Part shown: positions 39,120 through 48,421 of the stretch, piece by piece
Layout: every line of letters starts with the position of its first letter
Numbering within the stretch: the first letter of the stretch is position 1
Origin: an uncultured Porphyromonadaceae bacterium
GTDB lineage: Bacteria; Bacteroidota; Bacteroidia; Bacteroidales; Muribaculaceae
NCBI GenBank assembly: GCA_947573485.1
Contig: CANPGB010000008.1
Span: 1-64,000 of the forward strand
DNA: 64,000 nt
Reading direction: 5' to 3'
Notes under the pieces: generated by a model
Told to the model about the DNA's origin: nothing
The model's database searches: none
The model's input: only the letters and a program-made list of their open reading frames with translations
Program-made: the position numbers and the translations under genes

Positions 39120-42056
39120 TTATTGGAAAGATATTTCATTGAGGAGTTGGCCGAGGGCACGGTTGGCCTCGGGCGAGAGGTCGGAGCGCTTGAGGTGAAC
39201 TATCAGTGCCACCGTCATATACTCCAGCCACTCATTATAGTGGTTGTCGAACGACTCCACAAGGGCGTCGCCGCTCTCGAAGACCTGCTCGAACATGGCG
39301 GCGAGCTCGTCGTGAGAGCCTGCCGAGAGGCGTTCGCGGCCTATGTAGTCGAAGAGGGGCAGATAATTCTGCTCGGCAATCTCGCGGGCCGAGGAGCGCT
39401 GCTCGTCGGTCAGGAGCGCATAGCCGAAGTCGTTGACAAAGGCATTGAGGGTCGAGGCCATCATGTCGGCCACGAGGCTCTCCTTGATTTGTGCGAGGTT
39501 TGCCACGCTAACCTCGGTGCGGATTTTCTCGGCTATAAGGTCGGCAAGACCGAGGCGCTCGGCGCTGTCGAGGAGGGCCTTCACGAGGTCTTTCATGAGC
39601 ACGGGGTTGAAGCCGTCGGCCGAGGTGAAAGTGTTCATCAGCTCGTCGGATTTCACCTTGTCGCGCCAAAGGTCCATGATATGGTCGGCAATGAACACCT
39701 GGTTTGTCTTGGGGCGTGTGGAGCCGTTGAAGAGCAAGGCCACGTCGATTCCGCGGCGCGAAAGCTCGCTCTGCGCCTGCTCGCGTGTGCGCCACCCGTA
39801 GGCGCGCTGCAGCAGCTCCCAGCGCTGCTCGTCGCTTGCGCAGCCTTCGAAGTTGCGGCAGCGGCGGCGTATAATCTGGTACTCGCGCAGGTTGTTGAGG
39901 TCGTTGTTTATGGCGGTGCCGTGTACAAGCTCATGCACCACTTCGAGGCACTCGGCCTCGGTAACCTGAAGCGCCTGCAGCAGGTGACCGAAGTAATAGC
40001 TGTCGAACGAGCACGAGGCGTCGAACTCCCAGCGCAGGTTGCGGGCCGTCTCTATGGCGCCGAGCAGCTTCTCTCCCTCGTTCTCGGAGTCGTATTCCTT
40101 GGCGAGGATGTCGCGCACGCGGTGCATGATATCGTCGCGCTCGCGCTTCATCTGCTCGTCGCGTATCTCCGATGCGGCCTTTGCCACCCGTGCCATACGC
40201 TCGATGATGAAGAGAGCGCCGTCGTTATTCACTGTAGAGGCGGCATCCCAGGCGAGCTCGGGGTCGGCGAAGAGCTCGCGCACGCTGCCGTTGCCAACGA
40301 AAGTGCTGCGTAGCAGGCGGTAGTAGTCGGCGTCCATGACAAGCTCGCGCTCGGGCGAGGAGGTGGCCACGTCGTAACCGCTGAACATCTGGTTACCGGC
40401 GGGGGTGCAGGAGCAATATTCGTAGCTGCGGAGCAGATAAGTGTCTTTGAACGAGGCGCCCTGAGCCGACCAATTGCGGAACCAGTCGACATTGCTCCAG
40501 TTGAGCACGGCGTCGAGGAGCACAGTACGGAAGCGGTCTTCCCAACGGTTGTTGATTGCCGTGGCCGTGTTGTGCGACTCATGGTTCTTGCGCGTCATGT
40601 CGATGTTTATCTTCGTGGCCACAAGGAGCAGCGGCGACACTCCGCCCGTGCGTGCGAGAGTGGCGGCACGCTCGGCAACGGTGGCACCAACATTGCGGCG
40701 CACCCATTGGTCGAGCAATATATGCAGGTTCTTCACCTCGCTCTGCTTGTGGTGGTGGCAGAAGAGCAGCACTTTCATGCCGTGCGACTCGCTGTAGTGG
40801 TTGAAGAGATACGAAATTTTGCCGCGGAGAAAGAGCTTCACTATCACCGACTGACCCGATTTATCGCGCTGGCCCTCTGTGCAGAAAGCCTCGTCCTGCT
40901 GCTCGTTGCTGCGGGCGCCGGGGAAGTCGAGCAGGTCGGTGTCGGCAAGGAGATTTTTCGATACCGTTTCCGCCAGTTTGCGCCTCGATGCAGCCGGAAG
41001 CCAGCCGGGTTGACCGGCGCGGCTCTCATCGTAGCAATAGCCGAGCTCCTCGTCGAGGTACTCGGGGTCGATGCGGAAAATAATCTCGGCACTCACGGCG
41101 CAGAGGTCGCAGGTGGGGAAGTCGGCGATGCGGGTGAGCTTGCGGCGGTCGGCCTTGTCGGGCACGAACACATCGGTGCGCACATCCCACTCGGCCTCGT
41201 CGAGCCCGTTGAGGCAGGCCACCGACATTATAGTGTTGCGGTTCTGGCCGCCGTGTATCACTGCCTCGATAGGCACATACACCTCGCGGGCGTAGCCGAA
41301 GCGCTCGAGGTCGGCGGTGAGACGCTCGAAGAGGCGCGTTATCACCTCGTTCTCATGCCACAGATATTTGAGCACCGATACCCACTCAGAGGCAGGCACG
41401 CTGCGTATTACCTTGCTCACAGCCTCGAAATACTTTGAGCGCAGCAGACCCTGCGTGGGAGCCTCCACATAGGTGCCGAGGTAGGCCTTTATATCGAGGA
41501 TATCGTCCTGGTCGAGGGGCGTGGAAGCTGCTTCGGGCTTAGCGGCATAGCGGGTGTATATGTCTTTCGATATAGCCTTTAGCTCATCATCGGAGTATGT
41601 GGTGTAGTCGCGGATATTGGAGTAATATCCGGCGGCAAGTATTGTGGTGAGCTGCCCAACGGTGAGCAGTTTGACTATCACGGGATAGTCTTTGTTATAC
41701 CTGCCGGGGTCGCGGCGGAAACTGGTGAGGCGCGTAACCACACCGGTGGCCTCGCGGTCGTCGCCTATAGGGTTGATTTTATCCACGAATCCCACGCCCT
41801 CGGGATAGTCGGTAGACTTTATCACGAAGGCTTTGTCGCGCCTGTTGAGAAGCGTGTTTATCTGGTACGACTTGCCCGTCTGGCTCTCACCGAAAGCTCC
41901 TATGGCAGGATTCTCGGCAAGCGCCCGCTCCTGGCGCCGCAGCCGCCGGCGTCCGTCCACCATTTGGAAAAATGACTGGTCGTACTGCTCGGGCTTGTGG
42001 GTGCGGAGCCACTCGAGACCGTCGTTTATTATTTTTATATCGTCGTGTATTGCCAT
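39120..42056 (-). CDS. SrfC-family-like putative virulence factor (large P-loop GTPase)
   Basis: P-loop AIGAFGESQTGKSYQINTLL followed by INPIGDDREATGVVTRLTS, the arrangement I associate with the SrfC family. Confidence 0.78.
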   Translation of the reverse strand: MAIHDDIKIINDGLEWLRTHKPEQYDQSFFQMVDGRRRLRRQERALAENPAIGAFGESQTGKSYQINTLLNRRDKAFVIKSTDYPEGVGFVDKINPIGDDREATGVVTRLTSFRRDPGRYNKDYPVIVKLLTVGQLTTILAAGYYSNIRDYTTYSDDELKAISKDIYTRYAAKPEAASTPLDQDDILDIKAYLGTYVEAPTQGLLRSKYFEAVSKVIRSVPASEWVSVLKYLWHENEVITRLFERLTADLERFGYAREVYVPIEAVIHGGQNRNTIMSVACLNGLDEAEWDVRTDVFVPDKADRRKLTRIADFPTCDLCAVSAEIIFRIDPEYLDEELGYCYDESRAGQPGWLPAASRRKLAETVSKNLLADTDLLDFPGARSNEQQDEAFCTEGQRDKSGQSVIVKLFLRGKISYLFNHYSESHGMKVLLFCHHHKQSEVKNLHILLDQWVRRNVGATVAERAATLARTGGVSPLLLVATKINIDMTRKNHESHNTATAINNRWEDRFRTVLLDAVLNWSNVDWFRNWSAQGASFKDTYLLRSYEYCSCTPAGNQMFSGYDVATSSPERELVMDADYYRLLRSTFVGNGSVRELFADPELAWDAASTVNNDGALFIIERMARVAKAASEIRDEQMKRERDDIMHRVRDILAKEYDSENEGEKLLGAIETARNLRWEFDASCSFDSYYFGHLLQALQVTEAECLEVVHELVHGTAINNDLNNLREYQIIRRRCRNFEGCASDEQRWELLQRAYGWRTREQAQSELSRRGIDVALLFNGSTRPKTNQVFIADHIMDLWRDKVKSDELMNTFTSADGFNPVLMKDLVKALLDSAERLGLADLIAEKIRTEVSVANLAQIKESLVADMMASTLNAFVNDFGYALLTDEQRSSAREIAEQNYLPLFDYIGRERLSAGSHDELAAMFEQVFESGDALVESFDNHYNEWLEYMTVALIVHLKRSDLSPEANRALGQLLNEISFQ

Positions 42057-42097
42057 TTTATGATGCAGTGAAATGTGATGTGGAGGAAAAGGAGAGA

Positions 42098-45000
42098 CTA
42101 CTGCCCGGGCTGTATGCCGAGTTCAAATTCGCCCTTGTCGAGCCAGTGCTGACCGTCGTTGATTATCGACTGGGGCATAAATTCCACCTGGTCGAACGGC
42201 ACCTGGTCGCCGTTGGCGTCACTTACATCTTCAAGGGTGAGCCGCTCGGGGTCGTCCATGAAATCGCGGGCGAGGGTTACCTTTAGCGAGCGGCGCCCGC
42301 TGTTGTTGTAGAGGGCATAGACGGGGCGACCGTCGTAGTGGGGCGTATCGAACTGCTTGCCGCCGAAGAAAGCCGGGAACACCGAGAGCGTGAGTGAGGC
42401 GCTGTTGCGCTGCGGACTCATGAGGGTGTCGCCAAGGCGGTCGCCCTTGTAGAGGCCTATGTAGTTCGACGTCGGCTTGAAGTGCTTCACCATATCGTCG
42501 AAGCGTATCACCATGCCGTTGAAGCCTTGGGTTGAGGCAAGGTGGCCTACCATGGCACCTACGGCAACCACGGCTTTCTGGTCGTAGAAATAGCCCTGGG
42601 GGTCGGCAAGGGGGTACCACTGCCCTACGCGGTATTCGTTGAGGCGCACAAGGCGGTCTGGGGTCACTGGCATATATTTCACAAAGAGCTCGGTTATGGC
42701 GTCAATGGAGGTGGGGCGCCCGGCGAGCACTATCACATCGCAGTGGTGGGCGTAGAGCACCACCGAAATCTGCTTCATGAGTTTCTCCATGGTCGACTTC
42801 ACGATGTCGGCCACGCGTTCGGGGTCGAAGCGCCATTTGAGGCTCTCGAAGCGGAAACCGAAGTGGTCGGCGAAGTAGTCGAGGAGATAACCGGAGGGCT
42901 TGATGTCGGGGAAAATCTCATCGAAGGTGTACACACGCGTGGGGCGACGCAGGCGCAGCTGCTCCATGAAGAACTGCCCCATGGGGTGCGATACCTGGGT
43001 GTTGAAATCCACGCGGCAACGGCGGTCGCGGTCTTCCATCATGTTGCTGTCAACACCGAAGAAATCGCGCAGGAGCGAGAATGCCATGCGGCCTTTTATC
43101 GCCTTGGTCTCGCCGGGAGTGGAGGCTGAGCGCAGGTCGCCGAGAAGGGTGCGGTAGAACACATGGCGGCCAAGCGAAGGAATTGCGGCAATCTCGTCGG
43201 TATCCATTGCTTCGAGGCGCGCCGAGAGTGCCGAGAACACGCTGCCCATATCCTGATAGCCATGGGGAGCGTCCTCTATCACTATGTTCTGAATAATATT
43301 GCGCAGAATATCGTCGCCGGCAACATAGAAGCTGTCCCAGAAGAGGGGGCGCGGCGTGAGTATACCCTCGTCGTTGCCCGAGCACATGTAGCTGCAAACC
43401 ATTACGTCGGTGGTGCCCGCACCTATGTCTACCGAGGCCACGGTCACAGCTTTGCCCGTATAGCCTTCGGCAGCGAGCTCGGGGCGTACATGCCCTTTGA
43501 GGTCGAAGAACTCGGAAGCGCGCCCGCGGTAGCGCTCGGCAATCTCGGCATAGAGGTACACCAGCTGGCAGCAGGTGGCTTCGTCGAAGCTCCATGTGGC
43601 ATCGCTTATGCCGTTAATGGCATCGTCGGCACCGCGCGACAGTTTCTCTACCGAGGGGAAAACCTCAACCGACGCGAGGGCGCCGTCGGGGTACACCGCC
43701 GAGAGTGCCTCGAAAGCGTCGAGAGCGCACTGGCGCAACTTTATCTGCTCGGTGCGCGGCATGGCCGTGGGGCATGTGAGAATGAGGTTGCGCAGATAGC
43801 GCATGCAGTTCACATCGCCGTGGCGGCGGCGGAACTCCTCACTGTTAATCTGCATAATGGCCTGCTGGAGCACCTCGATAAGCACGAAAGTCATGAGCGA
43901 GGCACGCGAGTAATGCGTCTGGCCGTCGGTGCTCTCAAGCACGTCGAAGGGGTCGCGGATTATCTCGCCCTGCGCATCGAAGAGGTCGGAGAGACCGGGC
44001 ACATACACGTTCTCGGCCTCCTTTATATAGAGGGGGTCATTGTCGGTGGTGAGAAACTCCCATTTCTGCTTGAACAGGCGGTTATCCCAGAGGTAACGTT
44101 TTGGCGATGAATAGTTTGTTGTGCTCGCCCACAGCCCGGCGTTCTCCACTGAGCGGTACACGAGTTTCTTGGCCTCGTCACCCACGCGCACCATCGAGGG
44201 GTAGCGGAAGAGGTCTTCCTCCTCTATTACAATATCGTTGGCAAAATCGGCCTGGCGGAACACGAGGCGCATATCGAAAGGCTTCTCGTAGGTCACCGAG
44301 GGGTCGGAGATGTCGCGCAGGGCGAGCATGGCAGCCTTGGTGAAGTCGCCGTCCTCGAAGAGGAGGCCGCAGGTGCGCGAGTTGCCGATGTCGAGCACGA
44401 GGTCGACGGGCAGACGGCGCTCGGCGGGGCAACGGTGGAGCGTAACCTCGGGAGCCGCGCCTATGAGGCGTATAAAGTTGATGAGGTATATGTAGTAACC
44501 TATATATTTATATGTGTTCTTGCTCACGTCGAGCCCTAAGAGCTGCGCTATATAGTGGCTGAACACGCTGAAATCGCCCGTGGGCGACATGAACATTATG
44601 AGGTTCGACACCTTGTTGCAGAGCGAATATTCCATTTTGTCGATGCCGACCTCGGGGAAAGTGGGGCGGAACATGTTCATATCGTCGGGCGAGGTGGCGG
44701 TATCGAAGGCCCACACAAAGCGGAAGCGCTCTGTGCCTGCGGCACTACCCTCGCCTATGCGCTCGATTTTCACGCGGCACCAGCCATAGGGCACCTCGCC
44801 GCTCACGCCGTGTTGCATCTCGAACATAGGCATCGGCAGCCATTTGCCAAGGAGAAGCTCGAAGGCAGGCACGCGCTCGTGTACGGCCGAGGGGTTGACG
44901 GTAGTATAGGAAGCCGGCGAGTTGAAGGTGAAAATCTTGCCCTGCTCGCCGGGCGACACCTGGGTGTAGAGCGAGGGCGAGACATCGGGGCGCATGGTCT

Positions 45001-45268
45001 CCACACCGCTCTCGTCAAGCTTGGCCCGACCGTCGGCAAGCATCTCCATGGTTCCCTGCTGAACAATTTCGTTCACGGGTATATATTTACCCACAGAGGC
45101 ATTGTAGGTGAGGAGGTCGAACACCCTCTCGCCGTTTATTTCGTTGGTTAGATTGCAGAAACTATACTTCAGCGGCTTTCCGCTCGGCAGCGCCAACTGC
45201 TGCGCGGGGTCGAATTCGGCCTCGGTGGTGAGGAACTGAAGACCGCTGTCGGCTATTAGATGAAACAT
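42098..45268 (-). CDS. SrfB-family-like protein (Hsp70/actin-fold ATPase)
   Basis: Phosphate-1 VLDIGNSRTCGLLFEDG, phosphate-2 VASVDIGAGTTDVMVCSY, adenosine-like VIVLAGRPTSIDAITELF; 1056 aa; adjacent to the SrfC-like gene. Confidence 0.8.
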   Translation of the reverse strand: MFHLIADSGLQFLTTEAEFDPAQQLALPSGKPLKYSFCNLTNEINGERVFDLLTYNASVGKYIPVNEIVQQGTMEMLADGRAKLDESGVETMRPDVSPSLYTQVSPGEQGKIFTFNSPASYTTVNPSAVHERVPAFELLLGKWLPMPMFEMQHGVSGEVPYGWCRVKIERIGEGSAAGTERFRFVWAFDTATSPDDMNMFRPTFPEVGIDKMEYSLCNKVSNLIMFMSPTGDFSVFSHYIAQLLGLDVSKNTYKYIGYYIYLINFIRLIGAAPEVTLHRCPAERRLPVDLVLDIGNSRTCGLLFEDGDFTKAAMLALRDISDPSVTYEKPFDMRLVFRQADFANDIVIEEEDLFRYPSMVRVGDEAKKLVYRSVENAGLWASTTNYSSPKRYLWDNRLFKQKWEFLTTDNDPLYIKEAENVYVPGLSDLFDAQGEIIRDPFDVLESTDGQTHYSRASLMTFVLIEVLQQAIMQINSEEFRRRHGDVNCMRYLRNLILTCPTAMPRTEQIKLRQCALDAFEALSAVYPDGALASVEVFPSVEKLSRGADDAINGISDATWSFDEATCCQLVYLYAEIAERYRGRASEFFDLKGHVRPELAAEGYTGKAVTVASVDIGAGTTDVMVCSYMCSGNDEGILTPRPLFWDSFYVAGDDILRNIIQNIVIEDAPHGYQDMGSVFSALSARLEAMDTDEIAAIPSLGRHVFYRTLLGDLRSASTPGETKAIKGRMAFSLLRDFFGVDSNMMEDRDRRCRVDFNTQVSHPMGQFFMEQLRLRRPTRVYTFDEIFPDIKPSGYLLDYFADHFGFRFESLKWRFDPERVADIVKSTMEKLMKQISVVLYAHHCDVIVLAGRPTSIDAITELFVKYMPVTPDRLVRLNEYRVGQWYPLADPQGYFYDQKAVVAVGAMVGHLASTQGFNGMVIRFDDMVKHFKPTSNYIGLYKGDRLGDTLMSPQRNSASLTLSVFPAFFGGKQFDTPHYDGRPVYALYNNSGRRSLKVTLARDFMDDPERLTLEDVSDANGDQVPFDQVEFMPQSIINDGQHWLDKGEFELGIQPGQ

Positions 45269-45318
45269 AAGGTTTTGCTCTGGCTGGTTTATTTTTTTGA
45301 AAATGGAATATATCTTGA

Positions 45319-45338
45319 ACCGGAGAAATAACCGGTTG
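45319..45338. promoter_or_regulatory. Candidate operator: AACCGG-N8-CCGGTT inverted repeat upstream of the SrfB-like operon
   Basis: AACCGGAGAAATAACCGGTT about 50 bp upstream of the minus-strand start at 45268. Confidence 0.4.
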
Positions 45339-45383
45339 CAGCCTTGCTGTCAAAATAATTTTTTCCGAGGATTATGAAATGCC

Positions 45384-45947
45384 TTAACCGGTGTAAGGGG
45401 CATAAAAAGCGGCTGCCTTGCGATGTTTGAGTTTGGGGATTCCTTGATTTATCAAGGGGGCGCATATCCTTGCAGTGCCTTCGATAGGACTGAAAGTGTA
45501 ATTGCCCACCTTTATCGTTTTTATATCTTTATCGGCAAAAAACTGGAGGTTGAGGCAGGTGATAAACGAAGTGGAACTGCTCTTCCCTTCGAGATTGCCC
45601 TCGAATGTAATCACACTGCCGTTGCGGAACAGCGTGGCCGGCGTCGTAACCGATACGCCGTTGGTAAAAGTGATCTTCATTTCGGGGTGATCTGATTCGC
45701 TGTATGCGATATTCTTGCCGCCGCTCACACCTATGCTTATGGTAGCCTGTGTGGGCCTGAACAGGAAGGACAGCGAAATAAAATCGCCGTCGCTCAATTC
45801 GGGGTATTCATCGCTTGAAATGTATACCACTTCGTTGTCGGTGCCTGCATGATAGATGTCGGCCTTGATACCCGCATAAGCGCTATGCGCCAACAGCAGT
45901 ATCGGCGCAAGCAGCAGTGCCAAAGGTTTAAGTGAGAGATGTGCCAT
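45384..45947 (-). CDS. Secreted protein of unknown function
   Basis: Signal peptide LALLLAPILLLAHSAYA; intact 187-aa ORF; no family recognised. Confidence 0.65.
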   Translation of the reverse strand: MAHLSLKPLALLLAPILLLAHSAYAGIKADIYHAGTDNEVVYISSDEYPELSDGDFISLSFLFRPTQATISIGVSGGKNIAYSESDHPEMKITFTNGVSVTTPATLFRNGSVITFEGNLEGKSSSTSFITCLNLQFFADKDIKTIKVGNYTFSPIEGTARICAPLINQGIPKLKHRKAAAFYAPYTG

Positions 45948-45955
45948 AGTATAAG

Positions 45956-46711
45956 TTACATTATTTCGAGGTTGCCGTTAAGGCGCTGGCGTACAATTTC
46001 GTACATCATGACACCGGCAGCCACGCTCACATTGAGCGAGCCTATGTGGCCGAACATCGGTATCGCCGAACGGGTGTCGGCTATGCGCAGAATCTCGGGC
46101 GAAATGCCTATATCCTCGGCGCCCATAACGAGCGCCACGGGGGTGGTATAGTCGGCCAAGGTGTAGTTCTCCGACGATTTCTCGGTGGCGCACACTATCT
46201 GGTAGCCGCTCTCTTTAAGATATTCCACGGCCTTGACGAGGCTGTTCTCACGGCACACGGGGATGTGCAGAAGAGCACCCGCCGAGGTCTTGACGGCGTC
46301 GGCACCGACGCTCACGCTGCCTTTCGAGGGTATGACTATGGCATTTACGCCGCAGCACTCGGCAGTGCGGGCTATGGCGCCGAAGTTGCGCACGTCGGTG
46401 AGGCCGTCGAGCACGAGCACGAAGGGCAGAACGCCGTCCTCGAAGAGTGTGGGCACAATGTGCGAGAGCCGGTGGTAAGCCACGGCGGCAATCTGCGCCA
46501 CAACGCCCTGGTGGTTCTTGCGCGTGATTTTGTTGAGGCGCTCCACGGGCACGCGCTGCACGGGTATATCGTGCTCACGGGCAAGCTTGCACAGACGGGT
46601 GGCGAGCTCACCGTTGAGGTCTTTTTTAACAAAGAGTTTATCGATAGTGCGACCGGCCTCTATGGCTTCTATCGCCGAGTGTATTCCGAAGATATAATCG
46701 TTGGCATCCAT
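45956..46711 (-). CDS. rlmB: 23S rRNA (guanosine-2'-O-)-methyltransferase RlmB / TrmH family
   Basis: IFGIHSAIEAIEAG; LDGLTDVRNFGAIARTAECCGVNAIVI; ALVMGAEDIGIS; IGSLNVSVAAGVMMYE SPOUT motifs. Confidence 0.94.
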   Translation of the reverse strand: MDANDYIFGIHSAIEAIEAGRTIDKLFVKKDLNGELATRLCKLAREHDIPVQRVPVERLNKITRKNHQGVVAQIAAVAYHRLSHIVPTLFEDGVLPFVLVLDGLTDVRNFGAIARTAECCGVNAIVIPSKGSVSVGADAVKTSAGALLHIPVCRENSLVKAVEYLKESGYQIVCATEKSSENYTLADYTTPVALVMGAEDIGISPEILRIADTRSAIPMFGHIGSLNVSVAAGVMMYEIVRQRLNGNLEIM

Positions 46712-46726
46712 TGTCTTGGGGGTTGT

Positions 46727-48421
46727 TTAAGAATAAAGGGCTGCGGCTTTCTCGAGGAGGGCGCGCGCGTTGGCGAGGGCAGCCTCATCGGCAGGATTGC
46801 CGCTTATCATGAGGGCGAGCTCGGCCTCGCGCTGTGCGGGTTCGAGGCGCCGTATACGTGTGGTTGTGGCGGTGTCGTCGTCTTCCTTGTACACCTTGAA
46901 GTGGGTGGTACCGGCGGCGGCGACTCCGGGCAGGTGGGTGATTGTTATAACTTGTATCGAGCGGCTTATCGACGCCATCATGGCGGCCATGCGTGCGGCG
47001 ATATCGCCGGAGACGCCCGTATCCACCTCATCGAAAATTATCGAAGGCAGGTGCATGCGTTCGGCAACTATGGTCTTTATGGCAAGCATCAGGCGCGAAA
47101 TCTCGCCTCCCGAGGCAGTGTTGCCCACGGGCATGAGATTCTGGTTTTTGTTGAAGGCGAAGAGGAACTGTACCTGATCGAAACCGTCGGCGCCGAGCTT
47201 GCCGCGGGTAAGCAAAATCTCGCAGCGCAGGTTGGGCATGCCCAAGGGCGAGGCGGTGCGCCGCAGTACGTCGGCAAACTCGGCGGCGGCGCCAAGGCGC
47301 TTCTCCGAAATCTGAGCGGCGAGATTTATGGCGAGTTTCTTTGCCTTCTTGGCGGCTTTCTCAAGGATAGCGAGCACATTCTCGCTGTCGTCGAGGGCGT
47401 CGATCTGCATCTTGAGTTTGTCGCGCAGCTCTATGAGCTGGTCGGAGCTCTCCACGTGGTGCTTGAGCTCGAGCGAGTAAAGTGTGCTCAGGCGCTCCTC
47501 TACCTCGGCAAGGCGTGCGGGGTCGGCGGCGAGCGAGAGGTCGTAGTCGGCAAGGGTGTCGGCAATGTCGGCCACCTCTATGCGGGCCGATTCGAGGCGC
47601 TCGGCAAGGGCGTGGAAGTCGGGTATGCCCTGCCCCTGCCCGAGGGTGGCCGAGAGCTCCTCGAGGGCATCTACGGCCTGACGCATGGCGGTGAGGGCGT
47701 TGGGCGAATCATTGACAAGCGGGTCGAGAGCCTGCCCGAGGGTGGTTTTTATCTCGGTGACATTGGAGAGAATCTCACGCTCGCTCTCGAGCTCGGCATG
47801 CTCGCCGGGCAGGAGGTTGAGCTCGGCAAGCTGGTTGTACTGGAACTGCAAAAACTCGGCATCATCGCGGTTGCGGCGTATGAGCTCGCGGGTCTCTGTA
47901 TACTGTTTGAGTGTCACTCGGTAGGCGGCGAAAGCCTTGTGGTAGTCGTCGAGAAGCTCGCGGGTTCCGGCAAGATTGTCGATGATATTAAGCTGATACT
48001 CAGGCGAGCCGAGCAGCAGGTTCTGGTGCTGCGAGTGTATGTCTACGAGCTTCTCGGCAATCTCACGCAGCACGGGCAGGGTCACGGGAGTATCGTTGAC
48101 AAAGGCACGCGAGCGACCGCCCGGAGCTATCTCGCGGCGCAGTATGCACTCCTCGGTGCCGTCGGAAAGCTGGTAGTATTCAAGCAGTTCGGCCACACCC
48201 GAGGCGTCGGAGATGTCGAAGTATGCCTCAATGACCGACTTGCGCGAGAGGTCGCGCACGGCCTTGGTGTCGGCACGGCCTCCCAAGAGCATCGAGAGGG
48301 CGCCGAGGATTATCGACTTGCCGGCGCCGGTCTCGCCGGTGATTATGTTGAAGCCCTTGCCGAACTCTATCTCAAGCTCGCTTATCAGGGCATAGTTTGA
48401 AATGCGGAGGGTTTTGATCAT
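46727..48421 (-). CDS. recN: DNA repair protein RecN
   Basis: LRISNYALISELEIEFGKGFNIITGETGAGKSIILGAL; IIFDEVDTGVSGDIA; VITITHLPGVAA. Confidence 0.96.
   Translation of the reverse strand: MIKTLRISNYALISELEIEFGKGFNIITGETGAGKSIILGALSMLLGGRADTKAVRDLSRKSVIEAYFDISDASGVAELLEYYQLSDGTEECILRREIAPGGRSRAFVNDTPVTLPVLREIAEKLVDIHSQHQNLLLGSPEYQLNIIDNLAGTRELLDDYHKAFAAYRVTLKQYTETRELIRRNRDDAEFLQFQYNQLAELNLLPGEHAELESEREILSNVTEIKTTLGQALDPLVNDSPNALTAMRQAVDALEELSATLGQGQGIPDFHALAERLESARIEVADIADTLADYDLSLAADPARLAEVEERLSTLYSLELKHHVESSDQLIELRDKLKMQIDALDDSENVLAILEKAAKKAKKLAINLAAQISEKRLGAAAEFADVLRRTASPLGMPNLRCEILLTRGKLGADGFDQVQFLFAFNKNQNLMPVGNTASGGEISRLMLAIKTIVAERMHLPSIIFDEVDTGVSGDIAARMAAMMASISRSIQVITITHLPGVAAAGTTHFKVYKEDDDTATTTRIRRLEPAQREAELALMISGNPADEAALANARALLEKAAALYS

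Noticed and set aside
38163-40313. 716-aa plus-strand ORF opposite the subtilase and SrfC-like genes
   Set aside because: Antisense shadow ORF; the minus-strand frame has clear motifs
46046-48400. 784-aa plus-strand ORF opposite recN/rlmB
   Set aside because: Antisense to recognisable housekeeping genes; arises from GC-skewed codon usage and has low-complexity, non-domain-like sequence
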